A stretch of DNA of 24,688 nucleotides from GCA-020344555 sp964548955 (GCA_964548955.1 CAZJTP010000045.1:1-24688); one strand, 5' to 3'; shown: positions 15,201 through 22,894, counted from the stretch's first letter. Notes: a model not told the origin generated them from the letters alone. Translations and numbers: made by a program.

Positions 15201-15878
15201 CTGCGTCAGCGCCTGGCCTTGGTGCTCATCCTGGCTGAGGATTACCAAGCCGCCGAGCGGCAGCTTACCTTGTGGCTTGATGCATCGCGCGACCCGGGCG
15301 AGCGGTTTGGGCTCCTGCAACGTCTTGCCTTGTGTCACCGGGCACAGGGGGACGAGTCGCAGGCCAACATGGTTCTGGCACGGGCGCTGTTGCTCCGACC
15401 GGATGATGTCACGCTGAACAACGACGTGGCCTATGGATGGATCGATCGCGGCATCCGGCTGGAAGAGGCGGAGCCGATGATCCGTTACGCCCTGTCTCGA
15501 TCACCGCGCCAGAGCGCCTACCTCGACACGTACGGTTGGTTGCTATACAAAAAGGGTGGTTTTGAGGAGGCGAAGAAATGGCTGTTGCGGGCGAGCCGTG
15601 CACGGGCGGACGGAGATCCGGTGATCCTCGATCACCTCGGTGATGCCTGCTGGCAAATGGGTGCGTCGGACGAAGCCATTGAACACTGGACCGCAGCCGT
15701 TGAAGCTGTGCAGACACGTCCGGAGGCCGAGTTTATCAGCGTGGACGAACGTCGTGTCCGAGAGAGCACCCAGGAGAAGATCGATAACGCCCGCGCGGGT
15801 CGCACACCCGCGGTTGCACCGCTTGCCTCGCCGCCCTCCGATGACGGCGAGTCCGAAACGGGAAAGCCCGGTAGGTAA
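12228..15878 (+). CDS. large TPR-repeat protein, probably membrane- or envelope-associated
   Basis: This is a 1216-residue protein made almost wholly of tetratricopeptide repeats from about residue 115 to 1185, a superhelical scaffold for protein interactions. Good examples are AAIELERALRYDPNHPKIH near 130-148 and the C-terminal NDVAYGWIDRG to YLDTYGWLLYKKGGFEEAKKWL units. The N-terminus is unusual: about 40 polar residues, then a hydrophobic segment (about 48-64) with Cys61 in an SLGC context, which could be a signal anchor or a non-canonical lipobox (Leu at -2, not -3). The ATG at 12228 is chosen because AGGATTAGGA ends 7 nt before it. A start at the internal ATG 12381 would leave no basic n-region. 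A short Pro/Ala/Ser tail ends the protein. It lies 21 nt after the HhH gene and 41 nt before yebC. Partners are unknown. Confidence 0.88.
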   Translation: MANYASGVDRSMLFPSDVPRFTRQIILSRCSCGYGLTSHRLALYRTGLSFAMSVLIASLGCVGVGTSLTARRDTQSTPGQPDIDPLRAYVSLSRIEPAVARPERPESLRPLSERASRQIAKADKLVDEQRYTEAAIELERALRYDPNHPKIHRTLAMLHWHAGNLERAKIHIAHTMEGNPDDAVVHYLSGRCHALVGDHAAAIAAYRTALLCSDFNRDPEIAALCHYQLAEALAAEGYLEASLTEYVAFEDKAAAIVAAASQPELVTLLQSNRGSAGEAKATILKRLGRFTEAAKALAPLVAASKDDVALGSRYATLWMRAGRLNKALAAARAVRSDDVEIIELLAEIHKRAGHPERIVDDLRSRITDRPDEPSLVLNLADMLTRLGQHEEARRELQDYVDKHPGAHGVRARLADMHIAQSAWNDALRVCAEAIDHHPNQAAECEVKITALAANKKALQHLLMPRSRKESASAAYLRGLVAAADNQWEHAEAFLRQAYAAVPESVPARVALTRVYLLTYRYDEALEIAGRTDADSPEDPRLELVLGRVYERLDNVDKAELHFKAAIQLDRANTQAMLELAKLYGRSGRRLQAQRQLRVLLDKDPDHETARELLATTYFEERKLDVAIEEFEELQRRATTPTTKTRCKALLDQRRQPDADAYRQALIEAMERHGPDAATWIAVAESHNINVAPEKKREAFEHALTVDPENEEAMLGLIETSRHLLAFEEAAERLKAMLPRRPNRHAWCLGLIELYRTTQDYEAALNLAESMEARDDLDDARRPLYRLAIVDTLRLVGRTEEALARLKAWADVESEPQEWSIQLAEAYIREDQASEAVIIYEAVHGSKPADRDVLRSLVRALIAADRHDRAAQYVLDWLNDDPENDNAVWALAIVLRGAEKVDAALELVRNRLLHTFERQQYQDLMVDLLIQARRYDECIDLTEVLIDEAIAKIRTVHEPQGGQRGQPLGDEAVVRLPDEPFTMDGLHRRVVDLRQRLALVLILAEDYQAAERQLTLWLDASRDPGERFGLLQRLALCHRAQGDESQANMVLARALLLRPDDVTLNNDVAYGWIDRGIRLEEAEPMIRYALSRSPRQSAYLDTYGWLLYKKGGFEEAKKWLLRASRARADGDPVILDHLGDACWQMGASDEAIEHWTAAVEAVQTRPEAEFISVDERRVRESTQEKIDNARAGRTPAVAPLASPPSDDGESETGKPGR

Positions 15879-15919
15879 CATGGGCGACTAAGCATCAAAG
15901 CATTGACAGGAGAAGAGCC

Positions 15920-16669
15920 GTGTCCGGTCATTCAAAATGGTCCACGATCAAACACAAAAAAGCTGCTCTCGACGCCAGGCGAGGTAAGGCCTGGAGCAAG
16001 CTCGCCAGGGCGATCACGATCTGTGCCAAAACCGGCGGCAACCCGGCTGATAATCCGCGTCTTCGCCTGGCCGTCGAAAAAGCCAAAGCCGCCAACATGC
16101 CCAAGGACACGATCGAAAAAGCCATCAAGAAGGGTACCGGTGAGCTGGAGGGGGAGAGTTATGAAGAGATCCTATACGAAGGCTATGCACCCGGCGGCGT
16201 GGCCGTGATGTGCCAGGTGGTTACCGACAACCGCAATCGCACCAGCGCCGAGGTCAAGAAAATATTCGAGCGGGCAGGCGGGAACCTCGGCGCCGCCAAC
16301 TGCGTCGCGTTTCAGTTCAACCAGAAAGGCCTGATTGTCATCGAAGCCGACAAGGCTACCGAAGATCAGATCATGGAGATTGCCCTCGAAGCCGGAGCCG
16401 ACGACGTTGATTCATCCGAGCTGATCCATGAGATCATTTGTGCCCCGGACGTATTCGAGAGGGTCAGAAAGAGGATCGAAGAGGCCGAGATCGAAATCCA
16501 ATCCGCCGACATCTCCATGGTGGCTGGTAACACTATTTCACTCGACTTAAACGCCGCGCGGAAGGTGATGAGACTCATCGACACGCTGGAGGAGCACGAC
16601 GACGTGGACGCCGTCTACTCCAACTCCGACATTCCCGACGACGTCGTCACCGAACTGGCGAAGGAGTGA
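15920..16669 (+). CDS. yebC: YebC/PmpR (TACO1) family regulatory protein
   Basis: This is a 249-residue member of the YebC/PmpR/TACO1 family, recognised by the opening SGHSKWSTIKHKKAALDARRGK, the NMPKDTIEKAIKKGTGE segment and YEGYAPGGVAVM. Length is typical (about 240-250). Family members have been described as DNA-binding transcriptional regulators, and more recently as factors that help ribosomes through difficult nascent sequences. The translation-gene setting here fits the second role, but the sequence does not decide. The start is GTG at 15920 with AGGAG (15908-15912) 7 nt upstream. It is the last gene of the rightward cluster and converges on the leftward tlyA-like gene. Confidence 0.96.
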   Translation: MSGHSKWSTIKHKKAALDARRGKAWSKLARAITICAKTGGNPADNPRLRLAVEKAKAANMPKDTIEKAIKKGTGELEGESYEEILYEGYAPGGVAVMCQVVTDNRNRTSAEVKKIFERAGGNLGAANCVAFQFNQKGLIVIEADKATEDQIMEIALEAGADDVDSSELIHEIICAPDVFERVRKRIEEAEIEIQSADISMVAGNTISLDLNAARKVMRLIDTLEEHDDVDAVYSNSDIPDDVVTELAKE

Positions 16670-16723
16670 AGGTCCAAAAATAGCATCGAACGTGATGGTC
16701 TGACAGAGTCAGAGTAGGGTGAC

Positions 16724-16748
16724 ATGCCCAAGCCGAAGGCGCGGGCAT
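16724..16748. terminator. hairpin between convergent genes, possible bidirectional terminator
   Basis: ATGCCC (16724-16729) pairs with GGGCAT (16743-16748), with an inner GCC-GAA-GGC stem (16732-16740). A smaller TCTGAC-AGA-GTCAGA hairpin precedes it (16699-16713). Neither has a T tract, so intrinsic termination is uncertain. The rest of 16670-16932 shows nothing convincing. Confidence 0.35.
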
Positions 16749-16932
16749 CGTTTGCCGGGGCACTGGGCCGATAAGGAATTCTCGCACAAGCGTTTCCGAC
16801 CGGTGTTCGCAACATGGCCGCGCTACATTTGGCCATGGCACCCACATCGCCCGCAACGTGTGGAGTCGTATCCATTGCACAAAGACGGCCCCTTCGCAAA
16901 TCGACCGGTCCACATGGCACACGTTGCGTGCA

Positions 16933-17580
16933 TCACGATCGCGTCAGCAGGGCGAAGACTTCGCGGTTGCCGGCATGCCCGCGGATCGGGCTGGTGAACG
17001 TACCGCCTACGGCCCAGCCCATGTTCATAATCTCTTGAAGGACGCCGTCCACCACTTCGTCAACGGCCGCATCCGGCAGGACGCCATCGACCAGGAGTTC
17101 GCTCGGGGACTCATAGTGCGGCTTGATCAGAGTAAGCACACACCGGGTATCGGTGACGTTAGTGCGGCGCGAGCATTGCAGATTCTGTCGGGGTTCCCTG
17201 TTCGAACCACTGGCGGATGAACTGCCAGTGGCACCCAAGAGCTTTGCCGCGTTCGGAAGGATTCTTGACTGCGGCGTCCAACCCAGGTCGATTGTCACAA
17301 GATCAACCACTTCGGGCAGTGACACGTGCATTGCATTGGTACGTTCCATTACGACTACGCGTGAGTCGCGCCGCAGCTTCCACGCTAACGTGCCGTAACA
17401 CGTGTCAACCGAGTACACGCGGGCGGCCCTGCATTGCAGCAGGCAGTCCACAAACCCGCCGACATGGCTGCCAAGGTCGGCACAGATGCATCCAGTCACA
17501 TCAACTTTGAAATGATCCAAGGCTGCCGTCAGCTTGTCACCACCACGGGAGACATAGGCATCGGACGAAGGATGGGCCAT
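16933..17580 (-). CDS. TlyA-type rRNA 2'-O-methyltransferase without S4 domain
   Basis: TlyA/FtsJ-like enzymes methylate ribose 2'-OH groups of rRNA using SAM. From the ATG at 17580 the protein has 215 residues and begins directly at the post-S4 motif YVSRGGDKL. The SAM site reads ADLGSHVGGFVDCLLQ (about 34-49). The K-D-K-E tetrad expected of this fold is present: K16, D98, K153 in LIKPHYE and E207 in GNREVF. Two features are odd. The N-terminal S4 RNA-binding domain of normal TlyA (about 60 residues) is missing, and a Ser/Arg/Asn-rich insert of about 30 residues (116-147) separates the D and second K motifs. A TTG start at 17643 would add only 21 basic residues, not an S4 domain. It follows rpsT by 103 nt on the same strand, and its product may act on the ribosome. 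Confidence 0.85.
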   Translation of the reverse strand: MAHPSSDAYVSRGGDKLTAALDHFKVDVTGCICADLGSHVGGFVDCLLQCRAARVYSVDTCYGTLAWKLRRDSRVVVMERTNAMHVSLPEVVDLVTIDLGWTPQSRILPNAAKLLGATGSSSASGSNREPRQNLQCSRRTNVTDTRCVLTLIKPHYESPSELLVDGVLPDAAVDEVVDGVLQEIMNMGWAVGGTFTSPIRGHAGNREVFALLTRS

Positions 17581-17683
17581 GGGAAACCGCCAAAAAAGTC
17601 GAATTGCCCGATTCCGGACGTTTCGACGCTCTTGACTTCTCAATGTTTTGGCGTTTGGAGGTTACAGCGTCAATCGGAAACTA

Positions 17684-17965
17684 TCAGTCGGCTTTTGCCG
17701 CCGCAAGGGCCGTATTAAGCCGGCGAGCCAAACGCGACTTACGACGGGCGGTGGTGTTTCGATGCAACGTGCCCTTGGCCGCTACCTGATCGAGCTTCTT
17801 CTGCACCCGCGTAAAGGCGTCCCGGGCCGATTGCAGATCGCCCTTGTGCAGCAGGTCGAGGAACTTGCGCGTTTCGGTTTTGACCGTCGATTTGCGGGCG
17901 CGGTTACGTCGCCAGTTCCTTTCGTTCTGCTTGATGCGTTTTCTGGCCGAAGCCGTGTTCGCCAC
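17684..17965 (-). CDS. rpsT: 30S ribosomal protein S20
   Basis: This is a 93-residue, strongly basic helical protein with the S20 pattern: MANTASARKRIKQNERN, then RNRARKSTVKTETRKF, a middle acidic/helical hairpin, and a C-terminal LHRNTTARRKSRLARRLN. S20 binds 16S rRNA early in 30S assembly. The start is GTG at 17965, with GGAG 8 nt upstream; a non-ATG start is also known for E. coli rpsT (UUG), where it affects autoregulation. The gene lies 48 nt after the TPR gene and upstream of the tlyA-like gene on the same strand. Confidence 0.96.
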   Translation of the reverse strand: MANTASARKRIKQNERNWRRNRARKSTVKTETRKFLDLLHKGDLQSARDAFTRVQKKLDQVAAKGTLHRNTTARRKSRLARRLNTALAAAKAD

Positions 17966-18013
17966 GTTCCAATCTCCGTCGATAAGATCCAGCAGCCGTC
18001 ACGCGCGGCTCAT

Positions 18014-19474
18014 CTACCCCTCCCGTGGAAGACCATCCAGTCTAGCACGTACGTCACTGTAATTGTAGTCCATTTGGAGAATTCTGCCATAAGTATCCCG
18101 GGCGCCCTCGGAGTCACCTGAGGCCTCCTGCGTCCGCCCCAGCCAGTACCGCATATCCTTGGCTAGATCGTCATCGGAGAATTCGTACCCGCCGATGGCC
18201 TCCTGTAGGGCTGCTATCGCCTGAGCGTGGTAGCCCTTGCGGAAGAAGCAACGGCCCAGATACATCCCACAGGCGGCCCGGTTCTTGGGATCGACCCGGG
18301 CGGACTGAAACAGCGGGATGGCGTCGTCGAACCGCCCGGCCTGAAAATTACGCACCCCGTATTCAAACCGGACCCGGTTGTCGGTCGGGTAATGCTCGAG
18401 ACGCTCCTTGAACACCGCCAGTTCAAAGCGAAGCTGCGTGATGCGGTGTTCCTTCATGGCCACCTTATCGCCGGCCTTTGCAAGCTCGCGTCCCGTGCGC
18501 CCGAGCTGTTTCATCCAGACGGCGTCAGCCAGGTTCTTCCAACGATAGTTGCCAGTGCGCTTGTATTCGTTGACCAGGATGCCGATGGCGCGTTTCTCTT
18601 CGTCATCGCGCTCGCGACGACAGAGTAGATTGACAAGATTCTTGAGCGCTTCGGCGCTTTCGGGGTACTGTTTGTATTCCTCTTCAGCCCGGGTGATCAA
18701 GACGTCAACCCGTTCATCGCTCTGGATGGAGCGCTGCTGATCGTGCAGCTCCATCTGCTCTTCGGTGTCGAGAATGCTCTCGCGGAAGGACTCGCTCTCC
18801 TGGTACTTGCCTTTGAGGATTGTCAGCTTGCTGGAGACGTTTTTGATGGCGACTTCGACCGTGTCATCCCTGGGTATCCGCTGGCGCCACATGTTCAGCA
18901 CATCGACGCCCATTTGGTAGACATCGACGCCAAAGGATACCTCAGTACGAGCGGCTGCGCGATCGCCCATCTCCTCGAGCAAGCGAGCAAGCGTCTGAAG
19001 CTGCTTGGCTTTCGCCTTCGGGGCCGACTCGAGCGCCCTGACGGAAACGCCGGCGGCCCATTTCGCCGTACCCTCGGCCCGCAGGCGGCTCGCGTTCCTC
19101 GCTACCCCTTCGATGTAACCGTAGTTATCCGGATCGTGCCCGAACAGCCACAAGGAATTGAGGAACGCCTTCCTTGTGTCCTTGTCGTTCATGGACCGCT
19201 TCATGGAATCTTTAAGACCGGGCTTCTTGCCGCCCAACTGCCGCCTGGCCACCCCGCAGCCATGGAGCGGCTTGCACGCCTCCTCAACTGCGTCGGGCCA
19301 GAACTCCAGTCCGCTGACGTAGTACTCGATGGCGTAATCGAACTGCCGCTTGTCACCGAGCTCGCGGGCGCGGGCGAACCAGCGTGCCGCCTTTGCCTTG
19401 TCCTCGGCACTGGTTTTGAGCCGGGCGTTCGCGTCGGTTTCTGCGACTGAGTCGCCGTTAGTCTCTTTGGCCAT
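18014..19474 (-). CDS. cytoplasmic TPR-repeat protein, function unknown
   Basis: This is a 486-residue protein with no signal peptide or membrane segment. It has TPR-like helical pairs at the N-terminus (AARWFARARELGDKRQFDYAIEYYVSGLEFWP, about 29-60) and a C-terminal set of three or four clearer repeats (about 370-480, including GRFDDAIPLFQSARVDP and AGDSEGARDTYGRILQ-like units). The middle is charged, long-helical and probably coiled-coil (about 210-345, rich in Glu, Lys and Arg). No catalytic motif is visible. The ATG at 19474 is the natural start. It is the first gene of a leftward set with rpsT (48 nt downstream) and the tlyA-like gene, and is divergent from def across 221 nt. A scaffold or assembly role is possible but only inferred from neighbours. 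Confidence 0.85.
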   Translation of the reverse strand: MAKETNGDSVAETDANARLKTSAEDKAKAARWFARARELGDKRQFDYAIEYYVSGLEFWPDAVEEACKPLHGCGVARRQLGGKKPGLKDSMKRSMNDKDTRKAFLNSLWLFGHDPDNYGYIEGVARNASRLRAEGTAKWAAGVSVRALESAPKAKAKQLQTLARLLEEMGDRAAARTEVSFGVDVYQMGVDVLNMWRQRIPRDDTVEVAIKNVSSKLTILKGKYQESESFRESILDTEEQMELHDQQRSIQSDERVDVLITRAEEEYKQYPESAEALKNLVNLLCRRERDDEEKRAIGILVNEYKRTGNYRWKNLADAVWMKQLGRTGRELAKAGDKVAMKEHRITQLRFELAVFKERLEHYPTDNRVRFEYGVRNFQAGRFDDAIPLFQSARVDPKNRAACGMYLGRCFFRKGYHAQAIAALQEAIGGYEFSDDDLAKDMRYWLGRTQEASGDSEGARDTYGRILQMDYNYSDVRARLDGLPREG

Positions 19475-19695
19475 AGGCCTCGACAGATTCCAGAACGAGG
19501 GAGAACACCCACCGACACGACGCGAAATACCTCACGGCGTCGCGGGACAGGAGTGACCGTAAACTCACCAGATGCACCCGCCAGGCCCAAAAACCGGGTG
19601 GGTACGCAATTCGAGCCTTAGGACCCTTTACAATCGACGGACCAACCATACTATCGGTGGGGTCGGCGGTGTCAAGCTGCGTGAGGAACAGGTCG

Positions 19696-20259
19696 ATGCT
19701 AAAAGGAATGTCCAAGCTTATGCCCATAAAGCTACCCGATTTGGGCAAGCTCATGATCGTTCGTTATCCAGACCCGATTCTCAAGAAGGTCTGCGATCCG
19801 GTTGAGGTCTTCGGCCCCGAACTTACGGCGCTTGCAAGCAAAATGCTCGCCATGATGCATGCGGGGGAGGGTATAGGTCTCGCCGGCCCACAGGTCGGTC
19901 TCCCCCTCAGGCTCTTCGTGTGCAACGCCACCGGTGAGCCGGATGACGACCTGGCCTTCGTAAATCCGCAGTTTACCGAGCTTACCGGGGCAGCTGAGAA
20001 AGAGGAAGGCTGTCTGTCGTTTCCCGGCGTCACCGTTACGAAGCGTAGAGCCACCCACGCGGTCATCAACGCCGTGGATACCGACGGCAAACCCTTCCAA
20101 AAAATCGGTATGGATCTGATCGCTCGGGTCTGGCAGCACGAGAGCGATCACCTTGACGGGCGGCTCATCAGCGACAACATGTCAGCCACGGACAAAATCG
20201 CGAATCGTCGCGCACTCAAGCAGCTCGAGGCGGACTACAAGGCCGCGCGACCAACATAA
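19696..20259 (+). CDS. def: peptide deformylase
   Basis: Peptide deformylase removes the formyl group from nascent N-terminal fMet. From the ATG at 19696 the protein has 187 residues. All three family motifs are present: motif 1 GIGLAGPQVG (59-68, Gly-Pro where Ala-x is often seen), motif 2 EEGCLSFP (103-110, metal ligand C106) and motif 3 WQHESDHLDG (147-155, ligands H148 and H152, catalytic E149). Start choice is uncertain: a GTG at 19657 and ATGs at 19708 and 19720 are in frame. 19696 is preferred because GAGG lies 9 nt upstream, while the AAGGA at 19703 directly abuts 19708. fmt follows after 143 nt, the usual functional pairing of formylation and deformylation. Confidence 0.95.
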   Translation: MLKGMSKLMPIKLPDLGKLMIVRYPDPILKKVCDPVEVFGPELTALASKMLAMMHAGEGIGLAGPQVGLPLRLFVCNATGEPDDDLAFVNPQFTELTGAAEKEEGCLSFPGVTVTKRRATHAVINAVDTDGKPFQKIGMDLIARVWQHESDHLDGRLISDNMSATDKIANRRALKQLEADYKAARPT

Positions 20260-20402
20260 CAGGCCGCTGAAAGAGTGCGCAAGAAGCATGTGGGACAGAC
20301 TTTCGAGTCTGTCGAGTCGGTTGGTAAGGCGTCGGGATCGACTGGAAAGTCGGTCCAATAGAGGTTTTGAGTTTCCAAGCAGCCTGGCAGGTCCAGCTTT
20401 CT

Positions 20403-21356
20403 ATGCGCATTGTCTTTATAGGCTCCGGCGCCTTTGCGTTGCCAACCCTACGATGGCTGGCTCAAAGCGAGCATGACCTGCCCCTGGTTGTGACGCAGCC
20501 GGCACGGCCAAGCGGTCGAGGACGCAAAACGACCCCCACGCCGGTTCGCGCGATGGCGGATGAACTGGGGCTCGAAACCCTCGAAACGCAAGACATCAAC
20601 ACATCGCAGATCTTAGTGAGGCTTCGTTCGCTTGACGCTCGGCTCGGCCTGATGATCGCCTTTGGCCAGAAGTTGGGGGACGAGTTGCTCCGCACGTACC
20701 CCGCCGGCTTCATCAATTTGCACGCGTCGCTGCTGCCGAAGTACCGCGGCGCCGCCCCGATCAACTGGGCGATCGCCCGAGGCGAAGAGCGAACCGGTTG
20801 CACGGTGTTCCGCGTTGTTGGGCGTATGGACGCCGGGCCGACCCTCGTTCATCGCTGGACGACCATCAAGACGGAAGAAACGGCGGGTGAGCTTCACGAT
20901 CGCCTGGCGGCCATCGGTGTGGATGCGGTCAAGGCCGCCCTCCAACTTTACGAGGGCAACACCCTGCCTGAGGGTACGCCGCAAAACGAGGATCAGGCCA
21001 CCCTTGCCCCCAAGCTCAAGAAGTCGGACGGTTTCGTCCGGTTCGACCGCCCCGCAGCAGATGTAGCTAACCACATCCACGCGATGACGCCCTGGCCCGG
21101 AGCAACAACCCGGTTCCAGTCGTCCCAGGGGCGGTGGGAGAAGGTGGCGTTTGCACGCGTGCGTCGGGCGCAGGACCCATCGCCCGTGACGATCCCGCCG
21201 GGTACGATCGATGAGCGCCGCTACGTCGCAGCCCTCGACGGATTCGTCGAAATCCTCGAGATAAAGCCGTCATCCGGCCGCATCATGACGTGGGAGGACT
21301 ATGTAAACGGCCGGCATGTGGCGGCTGGTGACTCGTTTGCGGCACCGGAGTCGTAG
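20403..21356 (+). CDS. fmt: methionyl-tRNA formyltransferase
   Basis: Fmt transfers a formyl group from 10-formyl-THF to Met-tRNAi. From the ATG at 20403 the protein has 317 residues, the usual length. It opens with MRIVFIGSGAFALPTL. The catalytic region has the Asn and His of INLHASLLPKYRGAAPINWAI (about 103-123) and the Asp of MDAGPTLVH, matching the N106/H108/D144 triad of E. coli Fmt. The C-terminal OB-like domain (about 205-310) is present. A TTG at 20367 would add 12 residues but ignores the family's normal N-terminus. The Shine-Dalgarno is weak (an AGG about a dozen nt upstream). galK begins 5 nt after the stop, so the two are probably co-transcribed. Confidence 0.96.
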   Translation: MRIVFIGSGAFALPTLRWLAQSEHDLPLVVTQPARPSGRGRKTTPTPVRAMADELGLETLETQDINTSQILVRLRSLDARLGLMIAFGQKLGDELLRTYPAGFINLHASLLPKYRGAAPINWAIARGEERTGCTVFRVVGRMDAGPTLVHRWTTIKTEETAGELHDRLAAIGVDAVKAALQLYEGNTLPEGTPQNEDQATLAPKLKKSDGFVRFDRPAADVANHIHAMTPWPGATTRFQSSQGRWEKVAFARVRRAQDPSPVTIPPGTIDERRYVAALDGFVEILEIKPSSGRIMTWEDYVNGRHVAAGDSFAAPES

Positions 21357-21361
21357 GCGTC

Positions 21362-22534
21362 ATGCCATCGCAGGAAGTGTTAGCCCGGTTCGAATCGCGC
21401 TTCGGCGGTCCGCCTGACTATGTCGTGCGAGCACCGGGGCGGGTCAACCTCATCGGAGACCACACCGACTACACGAGCGGGCTGGTGCTTCCGATCGCGA
21501 TTGATCGGGCCCTTTGGGTTGCGGCCCATATCACGGATGAACCGATCGTCGAGGTCCATTCAGCTCACTTCGATCAAAGCGTTCGAATTGCACTGGGAGA
21601 TGTCGCCGCAGATCACACTGCGCCGTGGTCATCCTATGTCGTGGGCGTTATCACACTGTTGCTGCGTCAAGGGATCGCGCTTCGAGGTGTACAGCTATGG
21701 ATCGGTGGAGACCTCGCTCCAGGGGCCGGACTGGCCAGCTCCGCCGCTCTGGAAGTCGGCGTTGCGTTGGCGATGCTCCATTCAGCCGATGTGAAGCGTT
21801 CCCCCGTGGCATTGGCGACGCTCTGCCGTGAGGCGGAGCAAGAGTTTGCGCAGTCACCCTGCGGCATCATGGATCAACTGTGCTGCACCTCGGCGAGGGC
21901 GGGTCATGCCCTGCTGATCGACTGCCGCAGCATGACCACGCAGCAGATTCCACTGAACCTGGACAATGCCGTGGTCGCCGTGATCGACAGCGGCGTGCAG
22001 CATTCCATCTCCGGGAGCGAATATGCAGCCAGACGGCGCGAGTGCTCGGCCGCCCTGGCCACGATTCAATCTATCGACCCGTCGGTCAGATCGCTCCGGG
22101 ATGTCACCGAGGATCGCATCGCGTCTTGTGCCGAACATCTTGATGACACGTTGGTACAGCGAATCAGGCACGTCGCCACGGAGAACGCTCGGGTCGCTCA
22201 GGCGGCTGGCGCCCTGCAAGACGGCGATGTGCAAACGTTTGGCAGACTTATGACCGAGTCACATGCATCCCTTCGCGACGACTTCGAGGTCTCGTGCGAG
22301 GAGCTGGACGCGATTGTCTCGACAGCCGCAGGCACAGACGGTATCTACGGCGCCCGCCTCACCGGCGGCGGCTTCGGCGGCTGTGTCATCGCATTGGCAT
22401 CCACCGACGCCGTCGAAGCCCTCGAATCCGCCATTTACGAATCCTACGGCGACAAATATAATGCCGCTGCGTCAGTCTTTATCGTCCGCTCCGCCGACGC
22501 GGCGTGTGTGATCGGTCCAGACAAGCAGGGCTAG
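21362..22534 (+). CDS. galK: galactokinase (GHMP family)
   Basis: GalK phosphorylates galactose at C1 with ATP, the entry step of the Leloir pathway. The 390-residue protein has all GHMP signatures: motif 1 GRVNLIGDHTDY (26-37), the ATP-binding motif 2 APGAGLASSAALEV (about 119-132), the catalytic-Asp segment CGIMDQ (about 167-172) and motif 3 LTGGGFGGC near 336-344. Length matches the family (380-395). One unusual residue is D33, where galactokinases have Glu (E43 of human GALK1, a sugar-contacting residue), so substrate preference may be altered. No other galactose gene is in the window. The start lies 5 nt after fmt with no strong ribosome binding site, suggesting coupled translation. A related sugar kinase such as an N-acetylgalactosamine kinase cannot be excluded. 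Confidence 0.93.
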   Translation: MPSQEVLARFESRFGGPPDYVVRAPGRVNLIGDHTDYTSGLVLPIAIDRALWVAAHITDEPIVEVHSAHFDQSVRIALGDVAADHTAPWSSYVVGVITLLLRQGIALRGVQLWIGGDLAPGAGLASSAALEVGVALAMLHSADVKRSPVALATLCREAEQEFAQSPCGIMDQLCCTSARAGHALLIDCRSMTTQQIPLNLDNAVVAVIDSGVQHSISGSEYAARRRECSAALATIQSIDPSVRSLRDVTEDRIASCAEHLDDTLVQRIRHVATENARVAQAAGALQDGDVQTFGRLMTESHASLRDDFEVSCEELDAIVSTAAGTDGIYGARLTGGGFGGCVIALASTDAVEALESAIYESYGDKYNAAASVFIVRSADAACVIGPDKQG

Positions 22535-22540
22535 CCTGAG

Positions 22541-22640
22541 GTAGGGCAGGTGGTTCTCCCGTCCACGCCGAGAGGTTCACCTGCCGAGCCCATTTAGGCA
22601 GGTCAACGTTCCGCGGGCGCGCAACAACGACCTGCCCTAC
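22541..22640. repeat. REP/BIME-like element 1: two inverted GTAG-hairpins
   Basis: The element begins with GTAG (22541-22544) directly followed by a hairpin GGCAGGTG (22545-22552)/CACCTGCC (22578-22585). After an 11-nt spacer comes a second hairpin GGCAGGTC (22597-22604)/GACCTGCC (22629-22636), followed directly by CTAC (22637-22640), the complement of GTAG. This is the layout of a BIME: two REP units in inverted orientation, each with a GTAG foot, the type of mark read by RAYT (TnpA-REP) transposases. The ends also form a perfect 11-nt inverted repeat. Confidence 0.65.
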
Positions 22641-22778
22641 AGCGTTTGCGTCCGCCGATTGTGTCAAGGACCGTTTTGTGTGCAGCACGCCACGCCGGTG
22701 TTGACTGCCATGGCGGAATCATCAGGATAGCAACTTAACCATGATTGCCTATGAGCCGGGCCTGGCTACCAAAACAAA

Positions 22779-22839
22779 GTAGCGGCCCACGTCCTCGCAG
22801 GCCGTCGTGAGCCTCGGCCGGCGAGACGTCGGCCGCTAC
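22779..22839. repeat. REP/BIME-like element 2: second GTAG...CTAC paired hairpin
   Basis: GTAG (22779-22782) abuts CGGCC (22783-22787), which pairs with GGCCG (22800-22804). A second CGGCC (22815-22819) pairs with GGCCG (22831-22835), followed directly by CTAC (22836-22839). It has the same plan as element 1 with different stem sequence. Alternatively the whole can fold as one long hairpin, since the 15-nt ends (22779-22793 and 22825-22839) match at 14 positions. Confidence 0.55.
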
Positions 22840-22894
22840 CTAATGGCTAGGTCTGCTGACCGAAGTGGCGGCGGTCCTGAACGGTCTCTCGTAT

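Noticed and set aside
15903..15908. TTGACA as a -35 box before yebC
   Set aside because: No -10 hexamer at suitable spacing, and it overlaps the AGGAG ribosome binding site 12 nt before the GTG start.
16670..16932. possible small gene between yebC and the tlyA-like gene
   Set aside because: Frames here are short, run into the minus-strand gene and have no ribosome binding site; only hairpins are supportable.
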